From Sinonovacula constricta (taxonomy: Eukaryota; Mollusca; Bivalvia; Cardiida; Solecurtidae): a stretch of DNA of 64,000 bases. A program made the translations under genes and the position numbers. Position 1 is the stretch's first letter, and the number at the start of each line of letters is the position of its first letter. The DNA lies in NCBI GenBank assembly GCA_007844125.1, contig CM017563.1:13988325-14052324 (forward strand), written 5' to 3'. The notes beneath the pieces were generated by a model. The model was not told the origin of the DNA. It saw only the letters and a program-made list of their open reading frames with translations, and did not search any database. Positions 51,968 through 63,228 of the stretch are shown piece by piece.

Positions 51968-52776
51968 GTTATTTGACAGTTTGTCTATATTAAATACATG
52001 TAAGAATATCTAACCCCTCTTTGGGGTATTTATGATAATCTCTGAAGAAACTCGTACTTTAAATGATGCAAATGCGATTTGGAGTACTAAGTAGTACAGT
52101 TCGTTAATCAAAGCGCCGAGAGCACTGTAGTAGTTCAGTGTTTGCAATTTGTATAATAAATTGTAAATCGAATGATCCAATGAGTCAATACATGTTTACC
52201 TTTATTTTAAAGTTATAAGCATTAAGTTAAAAGCATAAATGCAAAATGTACCAAAGCTAACTCCTTTTGTGGTAGTGATGGTAAGTGAAGTTTTCAATGA
52301 CACAAACTGCCGTTCGTTTTGTGCACATTCATTTAAATCAGTAGTACGTCATCTCACTCCGTAGCAGTGAATAATATAGTAAATTGCAAATGGAGAGATA
52401 CTTCCTATCAATTCGCTTATTTATAATATAATGTAGTAGTTACTATCAAAGTGCACGATTTAAAATTGGTGAATTTTGGTGAATTTTATTTAAATGGCCT
52501 AATACAAATTTTTTAATGGATAATGTATAACAGAAACTGTTAGAATACACACACAAACTAATTATTTAGGCATGCATATTTTTTGGTTTTGATATTTGTC
52601 AAAAGAAAAATTATGATGGTTATGACAGTTAAAGACAAATATCTAGATTTTTGTTTCATAAATTGGTTGAATGTTGCAGTTAAATATTTACACCATTTTT
52701 TAACGACGTAAAATTTTAACTAACAATTTTTTCTTTTCTTTTTTCATTTTCTTTCTTTCGGTCTTTATTTCGATAT
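51968..52776. other. AT-rich upstream flank of WRAP53
   Basis: No supported gene or element. Confidence 0.4.
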
Positions 52777-52789
52777 GGTCACCGTGACC
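52777..52789. promoter_or_regulatory. perfect estrogen-response-element-like palindrome
   Basis: GGTCACCGTGACC: two GGTCA half-sites inverted with a 3-base spacer, about 190 bp before the WRAP53 ATG. Binding is inference only. Confidence 0.45.
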
Positions 52790-52823
52790 GTTTGAGTCGC
52801 AGAATACACTTTACTGCAATCTA

Positions 52824-52843
52824 TGACGTCACAAAATGGCTGC
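52824..52843 (+). promoter_or_regulatory. CRE plus YY1-like site in the WRAP53 proximal promoter
   Basis: TGACGTCA (52824-52831) directly abuts CAAAATGGCTGC (52832-52843). The first is the full CREB/ATF palindrome; the second matches the AAATGGC core of YY1 sites often found at start regions of housekeeping genes. They lie about 125-140 bp upstream of the ATG. Confidence 0.6.
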
Positions 52844-52965
52844 GCCCATGTGTTGATTGTGTTCAACTACATTTTATAGATTTTGCTCTATTTAACATGA
52901 TTACAAATAATGTCATTTAGGTTTGCTCATTGCAAAATAGCAATTACACATAAAGTTAAAGAAAG

Positions 52966-53624
52966 ATGGAGACACTTGAACATAAACACTGTGCACTTGA
53001 CGAAAGAGATAGTGTTTTTTCAGGTAGTGAAGTGAACCTGATTTCTGTGGATACAAAATCTACAAACACGGAAGCATCTTCTTCCACCAATGGCGATAGT
53101 CATCTCGCGGAATCGATAGTACCAGAAGCATTGAAAATAGTTGGTTGCACTTCTACTGAACAAGGAGGGAAAGCGTTTGAAGATACTGGGATTCCAGTTG
53201 ACATAGGAGACCAATCACATCCTGTTAAAACTGAAGAGTCACTAAATAGTTCAGTAAAAAATCTCACTAATGACACAAATCTTGCAGAAGCTGAGGTGAC
53301 AAATTCAGCAACGGCTGATTGCTCTGAAATAGCAGGATCTGCTCATGCATCCAGATCATCACTATTTTCTAGTGACCAATCTTCGGTTTTGGCTTCTTCA
53401 GATAACAAAATTAACACTCCAGATGAAGCAAACATCTCAGAGTTTGTATCTGATTCAGCTACATGTACCCAACCAGACGAAGAGCCCTCCATTGAACAAA
53501 TGTCTTCCCCACCTATCTATCATGCAACTAAAGTTAATCTGGAAGATTTCCAATCAGTTGAAAATGAGGAACCTTTACCCAAGCGCATGAAGATGGAGGA
53601 CAGTGACACCATTTCTGAAAAGAG
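52966..53624 (+). CDS. WRAP53: WRAP53 exon 1, disordered leader
   Basis: Residues 1-219 plus two bases. Rich in Ser, Thr, Glu and Asp with no predicted fold. The donor AAGAG|GTTTCA is weak but is the one that joins exon 2 in phase; read-through would hit a stop at 53662-53664. Confidence 0.85.
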
Positions 53625-56600
53625 GTTTCAAACACAAGATATTTTTATATGCCTTTATGCATAAAGAAAGTCTAGGCTTGCAAAATGCAAGTTGAAAATT
53701 ATTATTACTTTTTTTCATGTACATTTGCTGGAACAATTACGCAAGTAGATAAAAAGATGATTGTTTAATTTATGGCAGACTAGTTAAGGATACATATTTT
53801 TTTAAACCATCAGTGTTTGTGTTAATTAATTTTTAACTTCTATTAAGATTGCATTTTAAGATTGCATCCATATCCAATAAGCAATTAACAAATTGCCCTT
53901 GAATAGTATGTTTAAAATGATTTTTTGTTAATGATAAATTATCAAACTGAAAATGTACAAAAAGTCAAAATGGTTGTTAAATAAAATAAATGTAATTATT
54001 TTTTATATAAAAGCTTGCCTGTAAAAAAAGCAAATGCAGAAAGCTATTTTAATTTGTTTATTCTGAAATTTTATTTAATATGCAGTTATGCACAGTGTTT
54101 AAACGAGAAAATCTATCAAAAAACCTAATCTTCCATATATTCAGTCAAGTTATGAAATGTATTTTAATTCAAATAAGCTTATAAAGTGAATAATTAAAAA
54201 AGTCCTTTATACTACTTTTTAGTAATTTTTGAAATTTTTATTATATATCATGTATAACCACTTTCTTGTAATTTTTATTTTATGATATCATTTAAAGCTA
54301 TCCGGTCGCTTGCCCGTTTGATTTCAAAAGGTGCCCTCGTCAGCTGACTGGTGCCTGGACTGAATATGCATCACAAGACAATTCCAACTATCTGAGAGGC
54401 TGTAAATGGTAAGTTCATGTTTCTTTTTGTTCAGTTTTAGGCTTTATACAGATTGTAATTAGAGTGTTGTGAATATTTATGTTGTATCCAGACCAAGGCT
54501 AAGGTATTTTTGCTTACACTGTTGTTATTGGGGTCTGCTTGACCTCACATGATATCACATGGAAAGGGAGATTATAAATGTCCTGAGGACAGGCCCATTT
54601 ATAAATTCTTGAGTACTCCACATGAATATTATATCATCCCAAAAACGAAGCTTTTTTTTATTCTTTTAAAATTGTATAATATTATACACTGCATTAATCT
54701 GGTTTAAAAGGTAATCATTTATTGAAAGGGTGTACTGTTACACAACAACACCCATAAAGACCTCAATCAAGGACTGCCTTACAGCTTTTAAAGGTAGTTT
54801 GTTCCACAGTAATATAGTGGCAGGGAAAATAGGAATAAATAGAACAAAACATCAATCATTTCTGCATTTTATGTCATTTTTATATGATGTTATATTATGG
54901 ACTGTATTTTGCTGATTATACCTCAAAACTTTATTTTTAATAATCGGAGCATGCAGATATCATCCAGAGAGGGGAATTTTTAAACAAAATCCTATTATGG
55001 TTGGTCAGCAAGTCTCTAAAAATGTCTCTTGATATTTTGCAATGAACTCTGCTACTGTTAGTTTTACAAATGTCATATCATTACAACCCTATTTATAAAC
55101 ACATTCATTAAATTTGTAGTCGTACAACTTATATAAAGGGAAGTCCTAAAATCTTATTGTTGTTCTAGTTATCAGCATTTTTGGAGGAGGCAACTGAAAA
55201 TATCAATCAATATTCTGCTGTGAAACATTTTATGTGAAGCTATTAAAGAAGATACTTCCTACACACCTCACTCCCTACACAGCCCCTCATAACCTTGTTA
55301 TCACACATCATCATGACAACTTCAAGTGGTTGCTAGCAAAAGTACAGTGAATAGTTTTTAGTGACAAGTTAGGCAAACTAAAACTAACAATGAGTGGTTA
55401 CTCGCCTCTTATTTTTCTGAACTTTGAAGCAATTATGTGTCAGTAAGCCCATTAGTGAGTTTACACATTTTACTTGCTTCTTTAATTGTCACATACTCTA
55501 TTCTAATTTCCCCCATAAACTCTGGGCTAACATAGTGTGTACATAAGTCCATTTGCATTTTGTTTGTGTGACAATTAATCACACATACCTGACCAGCGGT
55601 CAGTTGTTGTTGTACAGCTAAGTGAGGAGGATAATCGATTAATCCAGGAAGTGGTGTTACATAACACAGATCACGATCACTTTGTGTGATATATGAATGC
55701 AATTGACACTTGTTTGATCTGATGATATGGCTTCCTTACATGTACGTTTTTGGCAGATATATTGCCGTGTATACACTGCTGAGGGTTATTTACCAAAATT
55801 GAACAAAAATCATTAAAAAAGGCTAAGCTGGGTATACTCCAAGCGGGGTTATAGTCTGCAAAACACGGTATATAATGATATACTAACACATGCAATTTAT
55901 CATTAAAAGTTATATGAGTTGAATTTGAAATACATAAACTTAGATTATAAACTGGTTATATATTTTACCAAGTAATGCTTGCATGCACCTAATCATCTAC
56001 TGATTTTGAATGAACCCAGATCAACCCACTTTAACCTGCAGCCATTTGACCTGATATATGTGTAATTGTAAATGGATAATGCCGACATCCTGCTAGGGGT
56101 GCTTTTGGTCAAGGAAGCCAAATAGCTGATTTATAACCCCTAAGTTCTTCACTGAACATTCCTGCTAGCTTGTCTTCAGTGAGTGGAACTATTATGAAAA
56201 CAGCTTAAGGAATTCCTATTCCAATTAAAGCAGAAAGTTGCCAATATAACAGAACCTGAACTTGCAAGGGGCAAACATGTTTTTAATATTAATAACATGT
56301 GTAATTGACACTTTTCCCATCTCTTAGGTCCCCTGATGGCACCTGTTTGTTGACCAATAGTAACGATAATGTGCTGAGGCTGTACAACCTGCCACAAGAG
56401 CTTTATGAGGAAGGCGGAGAGAACCAAGCCATTCCAGAGATGGTAAATTACCACCATCACATTTGCTTCGGATCCCCTCATAACCTGCTGAGCACGTTGT
56501 AATCAGACCTAAGCAAATAGTGAAGGGTTGGTTACACTAAATATCAACCGGGAGTAGAACCTGTGACATGGATTTTTTTTATTTACAGTCACTTGCTATG

Positions 56601-59600
56601 TTTTAGCCTCAAATTACCTATTTTGAAGATAATTTTAATCTTTCGGTGTCAAAAGAAAGCTGAACTTTTGCTGATTTAAAAATGTGCTCAGCCTTTTTAA
56701 TCAATTCTTATCTCAATCAATAAGAGTCCATTTTATTTGCATGCTTCTGTCTTAAGTGTTTATAAAACATTTTAAAGTTTAAAAAGTGGAAAAAAAAGTT
56801 TTCTACAGTTACTATATACCATGCCTACACACAAGGGAGGTAAAGTGTAGTTTTTTTATTAATTAGAGTAAAGTCCCTTTACATATGAAACAAGGGAATA
56901 CTATTTATATCATTGCCCTAAGGTCTTAGCAGATATTAAACCAAGGTATGGGCTGCACACAAATTTATCAGGTGAAAAGTTAATTCGATGGAATTTAGTA
57001 ATTTGTTAATTGTAACAACTTCTGTACAAACTGTCACCATATTCCCCAAATCGGTATCTTTTCGTGGATATTTCCAATGTTAGTTATTTTCCAAATTTTC
57101 TGGGAACAATAATGGTTATTCATTATTTACTTTTTCTGACAAATTAGAATAACTCACCAGAGCTCTTCATGTATTGAATCTACAGCTTGTATAGAGTTTC
57201 GGACATTGTAACTGTTAGGATGTCTTTGCCTCCCACCGTTAGTGTTTGTGTCCTAGTTGCGGCTACAAACTTAATCTTGGAAAGTCTTATGGATTCTTCC
57301 TTCACAGAAATGGCTGGATGTTGCTATAATGACTTTTATTGTGTTTATGCAATGTTTCTTAATAGTAAACAAATAAATATTCATAAATAAGTAAATTTGG
57401 ACTGTAGATGTCTGCTATTTCCCACATCTCAAATAAAAAATCTACCTACCATAGCTGTTTTGGCTGTGTTTTGTGAAAGGTCTAAAGAAAGTTTTAGAAA
57501 AGTTCATTATCGTACAGCATTTCAAGAAAAAAAGTCAAAAGTTGACAAAAACTTTGCCATACATGTGAACTTTTTCTGAGGCTACTAGCAAAGTGTGAGA
57601 TTTGTTTTTTTCATATAAACATAGAAGGAAGTTATCTGTTTCCAAGTAGGGAGATTTCTGAAAGTATGTGCAACAGCCCTTATTTTAAAATAATTTTGAA
57701 CCTAAAAAGAGGAGTTTCCCTCCAAAAGCTGGAGAGTTCACATGTATGCATTGTACCAAAATGATTCAATTGTCTTTGTATTCTATAGACATCTGTTCTC
57801 AAGATGAAGGAAGCAGATGCTATTTATGATTTCTGCTGGTTGCCTACAATGTCCTCGTCTGACCCAGATACTTCCTGGTAAGAATTAATTGTTGTTTTTT
57901 ATGCACACAAAGGGTGGATTATAGCAGCCACACTGCTCTTCTGTGCATCTGTCTGTACATCTATCTGATTGTCCCATTTTTAGCTCACCTGAGCACAACG
58001 TGCTCAAGGGGAGCTTTTGTGATACCGCTTCGTCCGTCGTCCGGCGTTCGTCGTTCGTCGTTCGTCGTCAACATTTACCTTGTGAACACACTAGAGGCCA
58101 CAATTTTTATCCAATCTTCATCAAACTTGGTCAGAATGTTTGTCTGCATGAAATCTTGGATGAGTTCATTATTGGGTGACCTGGGGTCAAAAAGTAGGTC
58201 ACAAGGTCAAATTTTAGGAAAAACTTGTGAACACACTAGAGACCACATTTATAGCCCAATCTTCACCAAACTTGGTCAGAATGTTTGTTTGCATGAAATC
58301 TTGGATGAGTTCGTAACTGGGTCACGTGGGGTCAAATAGTAGGTCACCAGGTCAAATCTTAGAAAAAGCTTGTGAACACACTTGAGGCCACATTTATAGC
58401 CCAATCTTCACCAAACTTGGTCAGAATGTTTGTCTGCATGAAATCTTGGATAAGTTCGTAACTGGGTCACGTGGGGTCAAAAAGTAGGTCACTAGGTCGT
58501 ATCTTAGAAAAGGCTTGTGAACACACTAGAGGCCACATTTATAGCCCAATCTTCACCAAACTTGGTCAGAATGTTTGTCTGCATGAAATCTTGGATGAGT
58601 TCGTAACTGGGTCACGTGGGGTCAAAAAGTAGGTCACTAGGTCAAATCTTAGAAAAAGCTTGTGAACACACTAGAGGCCACATTTATAGCCCAATCTTCA
58701 TCAAACTTTGTCAGAATGTTTGTCTACATGAAATCTTGGATGAGTTTGTTATTGGGTCTCGTGGGGTCATAAAGTAGGTCACTAGGTTAAATTTTAGAAA
58801 AAGCTTGTGAAAACACTTAAGAGGCTACATTGATGGCCCAATCTTCACCAAACTTGACCATCATGTTTGCCAGTATGAAATCTTACATATGTTTTGAAGT
58901 GAGTCATGTGGATTCATTAGGTTACTTGGTAAAAGTCTAGAAAATGTTATCAACCCAGTGGCCACACTAATGGTCCAATCTTCACCAAAGATTTCTAAAG
59001 TAAATAACTCTTAATTACTTAATGCCAGATTTGAGCCTACGTAAAGCCTGTGTCATCAGGTGAGCGATTAAGGGCCATCATGGCCCTCTTGTTATCTTTT
59101 AACTTCAGTGTCTGTAATTTTTTACAAACTTCACCAACTTACAGATATTCATTTGGAGGTATGTTGTGCATAAAATTAACAAGTATTACCTTTTAAGTCA
59201 AGCTAATACTTGAGGTCAAATTTTCAAGAGCAGATGTCAATTCAATTGATATGACTTTTTTATTCACTTATTAATAGATAGACAGACAGACTTTTTATAC
59301 AGTATGTAACGTGCACCGAGCTGTGCACATACAGACTAATACTGGGATCTAACTTTACAGATATGGAATATATACTAACTCCCGAGCTATATAAATATAA
59401 ACAACAAAATATATTGCATACAGTTATTTACGCGGTCCAACCAGTTTTACTTGGACCCAAACACACAAAACTAACATTAACACGGACTAGTTCACCAACA
59501 CGCAGTACTGGCTGATGCTGTACTCAGTACCGACGCAATCTTACATTCATTCCTTTCTACAAATTATAACAAGCAGTCATCATTACCAACTAATTCATTA

Positions 59601-62600
59601 CTAAGTCTTAACTCTTGATGCAACAATCACCCGATCCTGCACAGAGTCCTATAATTTACTATATATTTATACCTAGGCCCTATAATGTGGTACGACTTAA
59701 ACATACAGCCCCTTCCTAACACTCAGTACAACCCAGTCTGTATAAACTATCATATAGCTAACACGGACCCACAGCCGATTTAACGCTCAGTCCAACTATG
59801 ACCGAGTACACCGCTAATAGGTTCAGTTGGCTTCGTATTATTTCTTACTACTGCGACCCAGTACTATGTATAAATAATAGGGTTCAAAGAAGCTTCATGT
59901 CTGAAAGAGGATTACATGTATGTCTGTATCCAAGTTGCACGTTTGAGTTTCTCCTTATAGCCCTATACTGACCAAACTCCCAGTAAGCAACCAATATATA
60001 AGCAGTTTTTGCTATTGATGTGATCACCTTGACATTCTGACACTCTCCAGTAATTCACTGTTTTATACCCAGCGGCTTCTTGTACCCGTTCTAAAAAATC
60101 TACTAGTTTCATCATTAATGTCATTTAATTAATACGATGCTTTACATTGAATCATACAAAGCAGCGACATAACAAGACAAACATACAACACTATTGCATT
60201 ATTTGCAAATTTGCCAATTGTTTGAAAATAATAGAACTGTTTTAATAACTTACATTACTGTCTTTAAAATCATAACTATTTCTCACATATATGCATGCTT
60301 CTCTGTGATGCTGGAGAAAAGAAAGTAAACTTTGACAACGTATCATTTATCTTGCAGAAGCACATGAAAATGGCACAATGGCATCAATTTATAAAAACTG
60401 TCATTTACGCACACTTGTTTCATCACATATATATATATAATGGCCATTGGCCCAAAATACACATCATTTACAAAAACATATACAAGAGTTGAGTTTATAT
60501 TTATGCAATAAACATAAAACAACTGCTTATTTTCACTTGTAAGGTTAGCTTCAGAGTACAAAGCAATATATAATGGCAAATACTGGCACACCCTTCTAAT
60601 TATTGCTCATGAAGTTTGAATCACTTCATTGATATAAATAGCCATTTCTTCCATTTTATTGAGATTTTGTCTTTATAAGGTTGCAAAAGTAAAATTGAGT
60701 TTTACTGCCTTTAAACCAACTCAAAAAGTACTGTTGTCTTCAGTTTGCCTATTTAGGACAAATAAAGAAAGCATGGAACTCATACTCAGTCTTTCTGACA
60801 TTAATGGTTAGTGTCATAAAAAAAACTTGAGATACAACCTGTTCAATTTTCCAAAACCTTTTCTTTCATATCTTTGTGCAGGCAATCCTTTCAGTATTTT
60901 GTGTGTGCTTTTTTAACCAATGGCTCTTTTTAAAGACAACCTCATAAGATATATCTTTTTGCATTGTATTTGTTTTTGTCCATCATTAGACTCAATTGTC
61001 CCAAAAGATTTTAACCTCCCTGAAGGGCGAGCATATAGTTGCAGCTTTGTCTGTCTGTCCATCCCATCCCGTTTGTTTATCCATCTGTTCGTCTGTTCAT
61101 TCATCTGTCCATCCATCATAATTTTGTCTGGAGTATAACACAAAAATGTTAGAGGTGTCAACATAAAACTTCACAGGCAGATAGATATTAATGAGAAGTG
61201 CAGTATACAGGAACAATTTCTTTGTTTTGCATTATTTAGGATTTATTGCCTTTTATTATGTTTATTACTTAAATTTTGTCCGGAGCATGATAATACAAAA
61301 ATTGTTATCAATATGAAATTTCATAGGTAGATAGATCTCAATGAGGAGAAGTGCACTGTACAAGAACCATAAGTCTCTTTGCATAGTTTAGAAGTTATTT
61401 CCCTTTGTTATTTTACATACTTAAATTATGTAAACATGCATATTTGATATCCGGACCTGGTAGTGCAATCATTAGAGTGTCAGCTCCAGATATGGCAGAC
61501 TCTCGGTTCTATCGTGGGCCATAACATATGAAAGTTGTTAAAAATGGAAGTGGTATAGCTCCCTTGCTAACCCTCAAGCAAACATCAAGGTAGTTCCACG
61601 ATTGGTTGGCCTGGTGTCAGTATAATGTGACCGGGTGTGGTGTCATGACATGTGTTCATGGCATGCTGTACACAGTGAAGGCAACACTAGGTCTGCTTCA
61701 AGTGGACACCTTCTCCAGATAACTGTGTGTCATGTGAATAAACTCAATAAAGATAAACATATTTGGAAAAAAAAACGAAGCCTTTTTGAGACTGGCGTTT
61801 GTTTGGGGAGCATCCATTGCTTCTACCGAATGTCTGTTTTTTCTCAGCAATTTAGGCTTGGCCATTTTCTGTCCATTTAAAAAAAGGAAAGAAGATAAAA
61901 AAAAATCTATCCACACAATGACAAACATTTTCTTTGGTCCACAGCCTGGTAGTGACCAGTAGAGGCACCCCAGTCCACATGTATGATGCTTATACAGGAT
62001 TCCTGAGGTGTAGCTACCGAGCCTATGATCAGATGGTGAGCATTTTCTGTTATTGTTGCCTAACGGGTGCTATTTCCGTTTTTCATTTATAAAGAGATGT
62101 CATTCAAATTTGTTACCTCCCTTTTTGATAGCCATATGTTATAAAGTTATTTTAGAAATAATATCATTGCTGTACTTTAAAAAGTATTGAGAACTCCAGA
62201 GACTGTAGCATGCACATAAAATTGTATGTTGTTGAATAATCAGAACAAGTAAAAGGTTTTGAGCATTATGATAAAAACTAACAACTAAGAAATATTCATA
62301 TATAAGCTATATGAAACTATATACCTGTAAATGAGATAACTATTAGATTTCTTTCATTTTAATGAGTGGGAATATTAAAGATGAAGGTAAAACCATGAGA
62401 GAATGATGTTCTGCTAATCTGGGACTGGAATGCTGAAATCTTTCCTTCAAGACGCTTGAGCTACCAAGGTTATTTACACATTTGTTTCAAAATCGTCTGG
62501 CTGTTATCCATTGGTAAGGTTTGGACTTCAGATCAGCTTCATAGTACAATGGGTTTGAGCCCCAACCTGGGGCACTTGTGGCATAGTGGTAGAGTCACCA

Positions 62601-63228
62601 ATTTGTAACTCCTCTGACCACTTAGCCTCTCACTACGTGGGTTCGAGTACTGATCAAGGTGGAGGACTTAGTGACCTGCGGTGAGCCAGTGGTTCTACCC
62701 GACATTTGTTTGGGGTCCTTCTCCATCAAGATAGCTGGACGTCGCTATAATAATCGTAATTGGTCACTGTGTTGTATTTCAAAAACATCGAGCCCCAACC
62801 TTATATAATATAAGGCAAGATTATAGCTAGTGACACTACCCATGAAACAAAAAAGTCAAGAACCGGACCTGGAAGCGCAAATGGTAGAGAGCCCAGGTAC
62901 TTGAAGCCATGGGTTCTATCCCAGTCTGCAACATACCAAAGTTGTTATAAAGTAAACTGTCAGAACTATTTTGGGTTAAGTTTAAAGAATTGGTAAACAT
63001 TTGAGTTTAAAAATCTGGAAACAGAAGTTGATCCATTGGCATTACATCTCTCAATAACCCCTTTTGCTCAAATGTTGTGTGTCCCTTTTGTAAAGGATGA
63101 GTTGGTAGCTGCCCATTGTGTCTCATTCGACCCACAAGGACGGAGACTGTACTGTGGATTCAACAAGATGGTGCGAGTGTTTGATGTCACCCGGCCTGGC
63201 AGAGAATTTGTTTCCAGACCAACATTTG
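52966..63228 (+). CDS. WRAP53: telomerase Cajal body protein 1 (WRAP53/TCAB1), WD40 protein, 3' end beyond the window
   Basis: join(52966-53624, 54298-54408, 56328-56442, 57789-57877, 61945-62035, 63096-63228) gives 399 in-phase residues; the rest lies past the right edge. WRAP53 binds the CAB box of scaRNAs and of telomerase RNA and brings them to Cajal bodies. Residues 1-219 are a Ser/Thr/Glu-rich, probably disordered leader ending with a basic patch (LPKRMKMED). The WD40 part starts with [20 protein letters not shown] and [35 protein letters not shown]. It continues with [29 protein letters not shown] and [34 protein letters not shown], in the same order as vertebrate WRAP53. The leader is longer than the human one (about 150). 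The start is the first Met of the open frame. Intron 4 (4 kb) carries most of the repeats. Confidence 0.95.
53626..54296. other. WRAP53 intron 1
   Basis: AT-rich, nothing recognised. Confidence 0.5.
54298..54408 (+). CDS. WRAP53: WRAP53 exon 2, start of the propeller
   Basis: Acceptor TTTAAAG, donor GTAAGT. Encodes [20 protein letters not shown] and [16 protein letters not shown], matching the LTGAW..L+GCKW region of WRAP53. Confidence 0.94.
54410..56326. other. WRAP53 intron 2, no supported gene
   Basis: Holds an 89-residue minus-strand ORF (55433-55702) without recognisable domain or codon support; possibly the remnant of an unknown repeat. Confidence 0.4.
56328..56442 (+). CDS. WRAP53: WRAP53 exon 3
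   Basis: Acceptor CTCTTAG, donor GTAAAT. Encodes [20 protein letters not shown] and [18 protein letters not shown], a WD repeat closely matching vertebrate WRAP53. Confidence 0.95.
56444..57788. other. WRAP53 intron 3 with a SINE C fragment
   Basis: A diverged family C piece (GTGTTTGTGTCCTAGTTGCG, GGCTGGATGTTGCTATAATG) lies at about 57235-57345. Nothing else recognised. Confidence 0.45.
57789..57877 (+). CDS. WRAP53: WRAP53 exon 4
   Basis: Acceptor TTCTATAG, donor GTAAGAA. Encodes [20 protein letters not shown] and SSSDPDTS, equivalent to the EGDTIYDYCW..QPDTS segment. Confidence 0.95.
57982..59093 (+). mobile_element. bivalve-type repeat H, copy 2 (hairpin-ended, six tandem units)
   Basis: 1.1-kb element in WRAP53 intron 4. 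Left end: GCTCACCTGA (57983-57992) overlapping the hairpin TGAGCAC-AAC-GTGCTCA (57990-58006), then a CGTTCGTCGTTCGTC run. Middle: about six tandem units of 143-147 bp starting near 58079, 58228, 58369, 58514, 58659 and 58803 (CTTGTGAACACACTAGAGGC, CACCAAACTTGGTCAGAATG). Right end: TCAGGTGAGC (59056-59065), exact inverse of the left end, then the hairpin AGGGCCAT-C-ATGGCCCT (59071-59087) and CTTGTT. The ORFs (for example 57914-58339) cross unit boundaries and encode only repeat. No transposase is present. Confidence 0.88.
59094..59275. other. WRAP53 intron 4, flank of repeat H
   Basis: AT-rich, nothing recognised. Confidence 0.35.
59295..60110. other. compositionally distinct 0.8-kb block, possible unknown mobile element
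   Basis: A/C-rich on the plus strand and richer in GC than its neighbours, starting near TGTAACGTGCACCGAGCTGT and ending around TTGACATTCTGACACTCTCC. No ORF, inverted repeat or clear target duplication was found. A solo LTR (TG start, TATATAAGCAG inside) is one option, but the end and duplication do not confirm it. Confidence 0.35.
60111..61030. other. WRAP53 intron 4, nothing recognised
   Basis: AT-rich, no supported element. Confidence 0.35.
61040..61395. repeat. CTGTCCATC-rich run followed by a diverged 145-bp direct repeat
   Basis: TCTGTCTGTCCATCC-type runs (61045-61115) precede two related segments: AATTTTGTCTGGAGTATAAC..GGCAGATAGATATTAATGAG and AATTTTGTCCGGAGCATGAT..GGTAGATAGATCTCAATGAG. 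Likely another dispersed repeat. Confidence 0.6.
61447..61757 (+). mobile_element. SINE family B copy with 8-bp target-site duplication
   Basis: Plus-strand copy: head CCGGACCTGGTAGTGCAATC, body, and tail ending AATAAACTCAATAAAGATAAA. CATATTTG occurs directly on both sides (61439-61446 and 61758-61765). Confidence 0.88.
61945..62035 (+). CDS. WRAP53: WRAP53 exon 5
   Basis: Acceptor GTCCACAG, donor GTGAGC. Encodes [20 protein letters not shown] and [10 protein letters not shown], matching the [20 protein letters not shown] segment. Confidence 0.95.
62036..62556. other. WRAP53 intron 5, nothing recognised
   Basis: AT-rich sequence before the SINE C copy. Confidence 0.4.
62569..62789 (+). mobile_element. 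SINE family C reference copy with 12-bp target-site duplication
   Basis: A box TGGCATAGTGG (62579-62589) and B box GGTTCGAGTAC (62640-62650) in a tRNA-like head. The body has GGTTCTACCCGACATTTGTT and GGACGTCGCTATAATAATCG, and the tail is TATTTCAAAAACATC. Perfect flanking repeat GAGCCCCAACCT at 62557-62568 and 62790-62801, so the element is exactly 221 bp. Confidence 0.93.
62853..62955 (+). mobile_element. SINE family B, 5' fragment
   Basis: Head only: ACCGGACCTGGAAGCGCAAA, GGTTCTATCCCAGTCTGCAA, then CATACCAAAGTTGTT; the body is lost. Confidence 0.7.
63096..63228 (+). CDS. WRAP53: WRAP53 exon 6, last exon in the window
   Basis: Acceptor TGTAAAG, donor GTACAA. Encodes [20 protein letters not shown] and [20 protein letters not shown], the most conserved stretch seen. 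The next exon was not found before 64000. Confidence 0.95.

Noticed and set aside
52966..53664. A 232-residue stand-alone protein
   Set aside because: The last 12 codons are intron read-through; splicing at 53624 joins the WD40 exons in phase.
55433..55702. 89-residue minus-strand ORF in WRAP53 intron 2
   Set aside because: Not recognised; no further exons or frame support, possibly repeat-derived.
57914..58339. 141-residue ORF ending in [17 protein letters not shown]
   Set aside because: Lies across tandem units of repeat H; the antisense-like ORFs at 17573-18059 are the same repeat.
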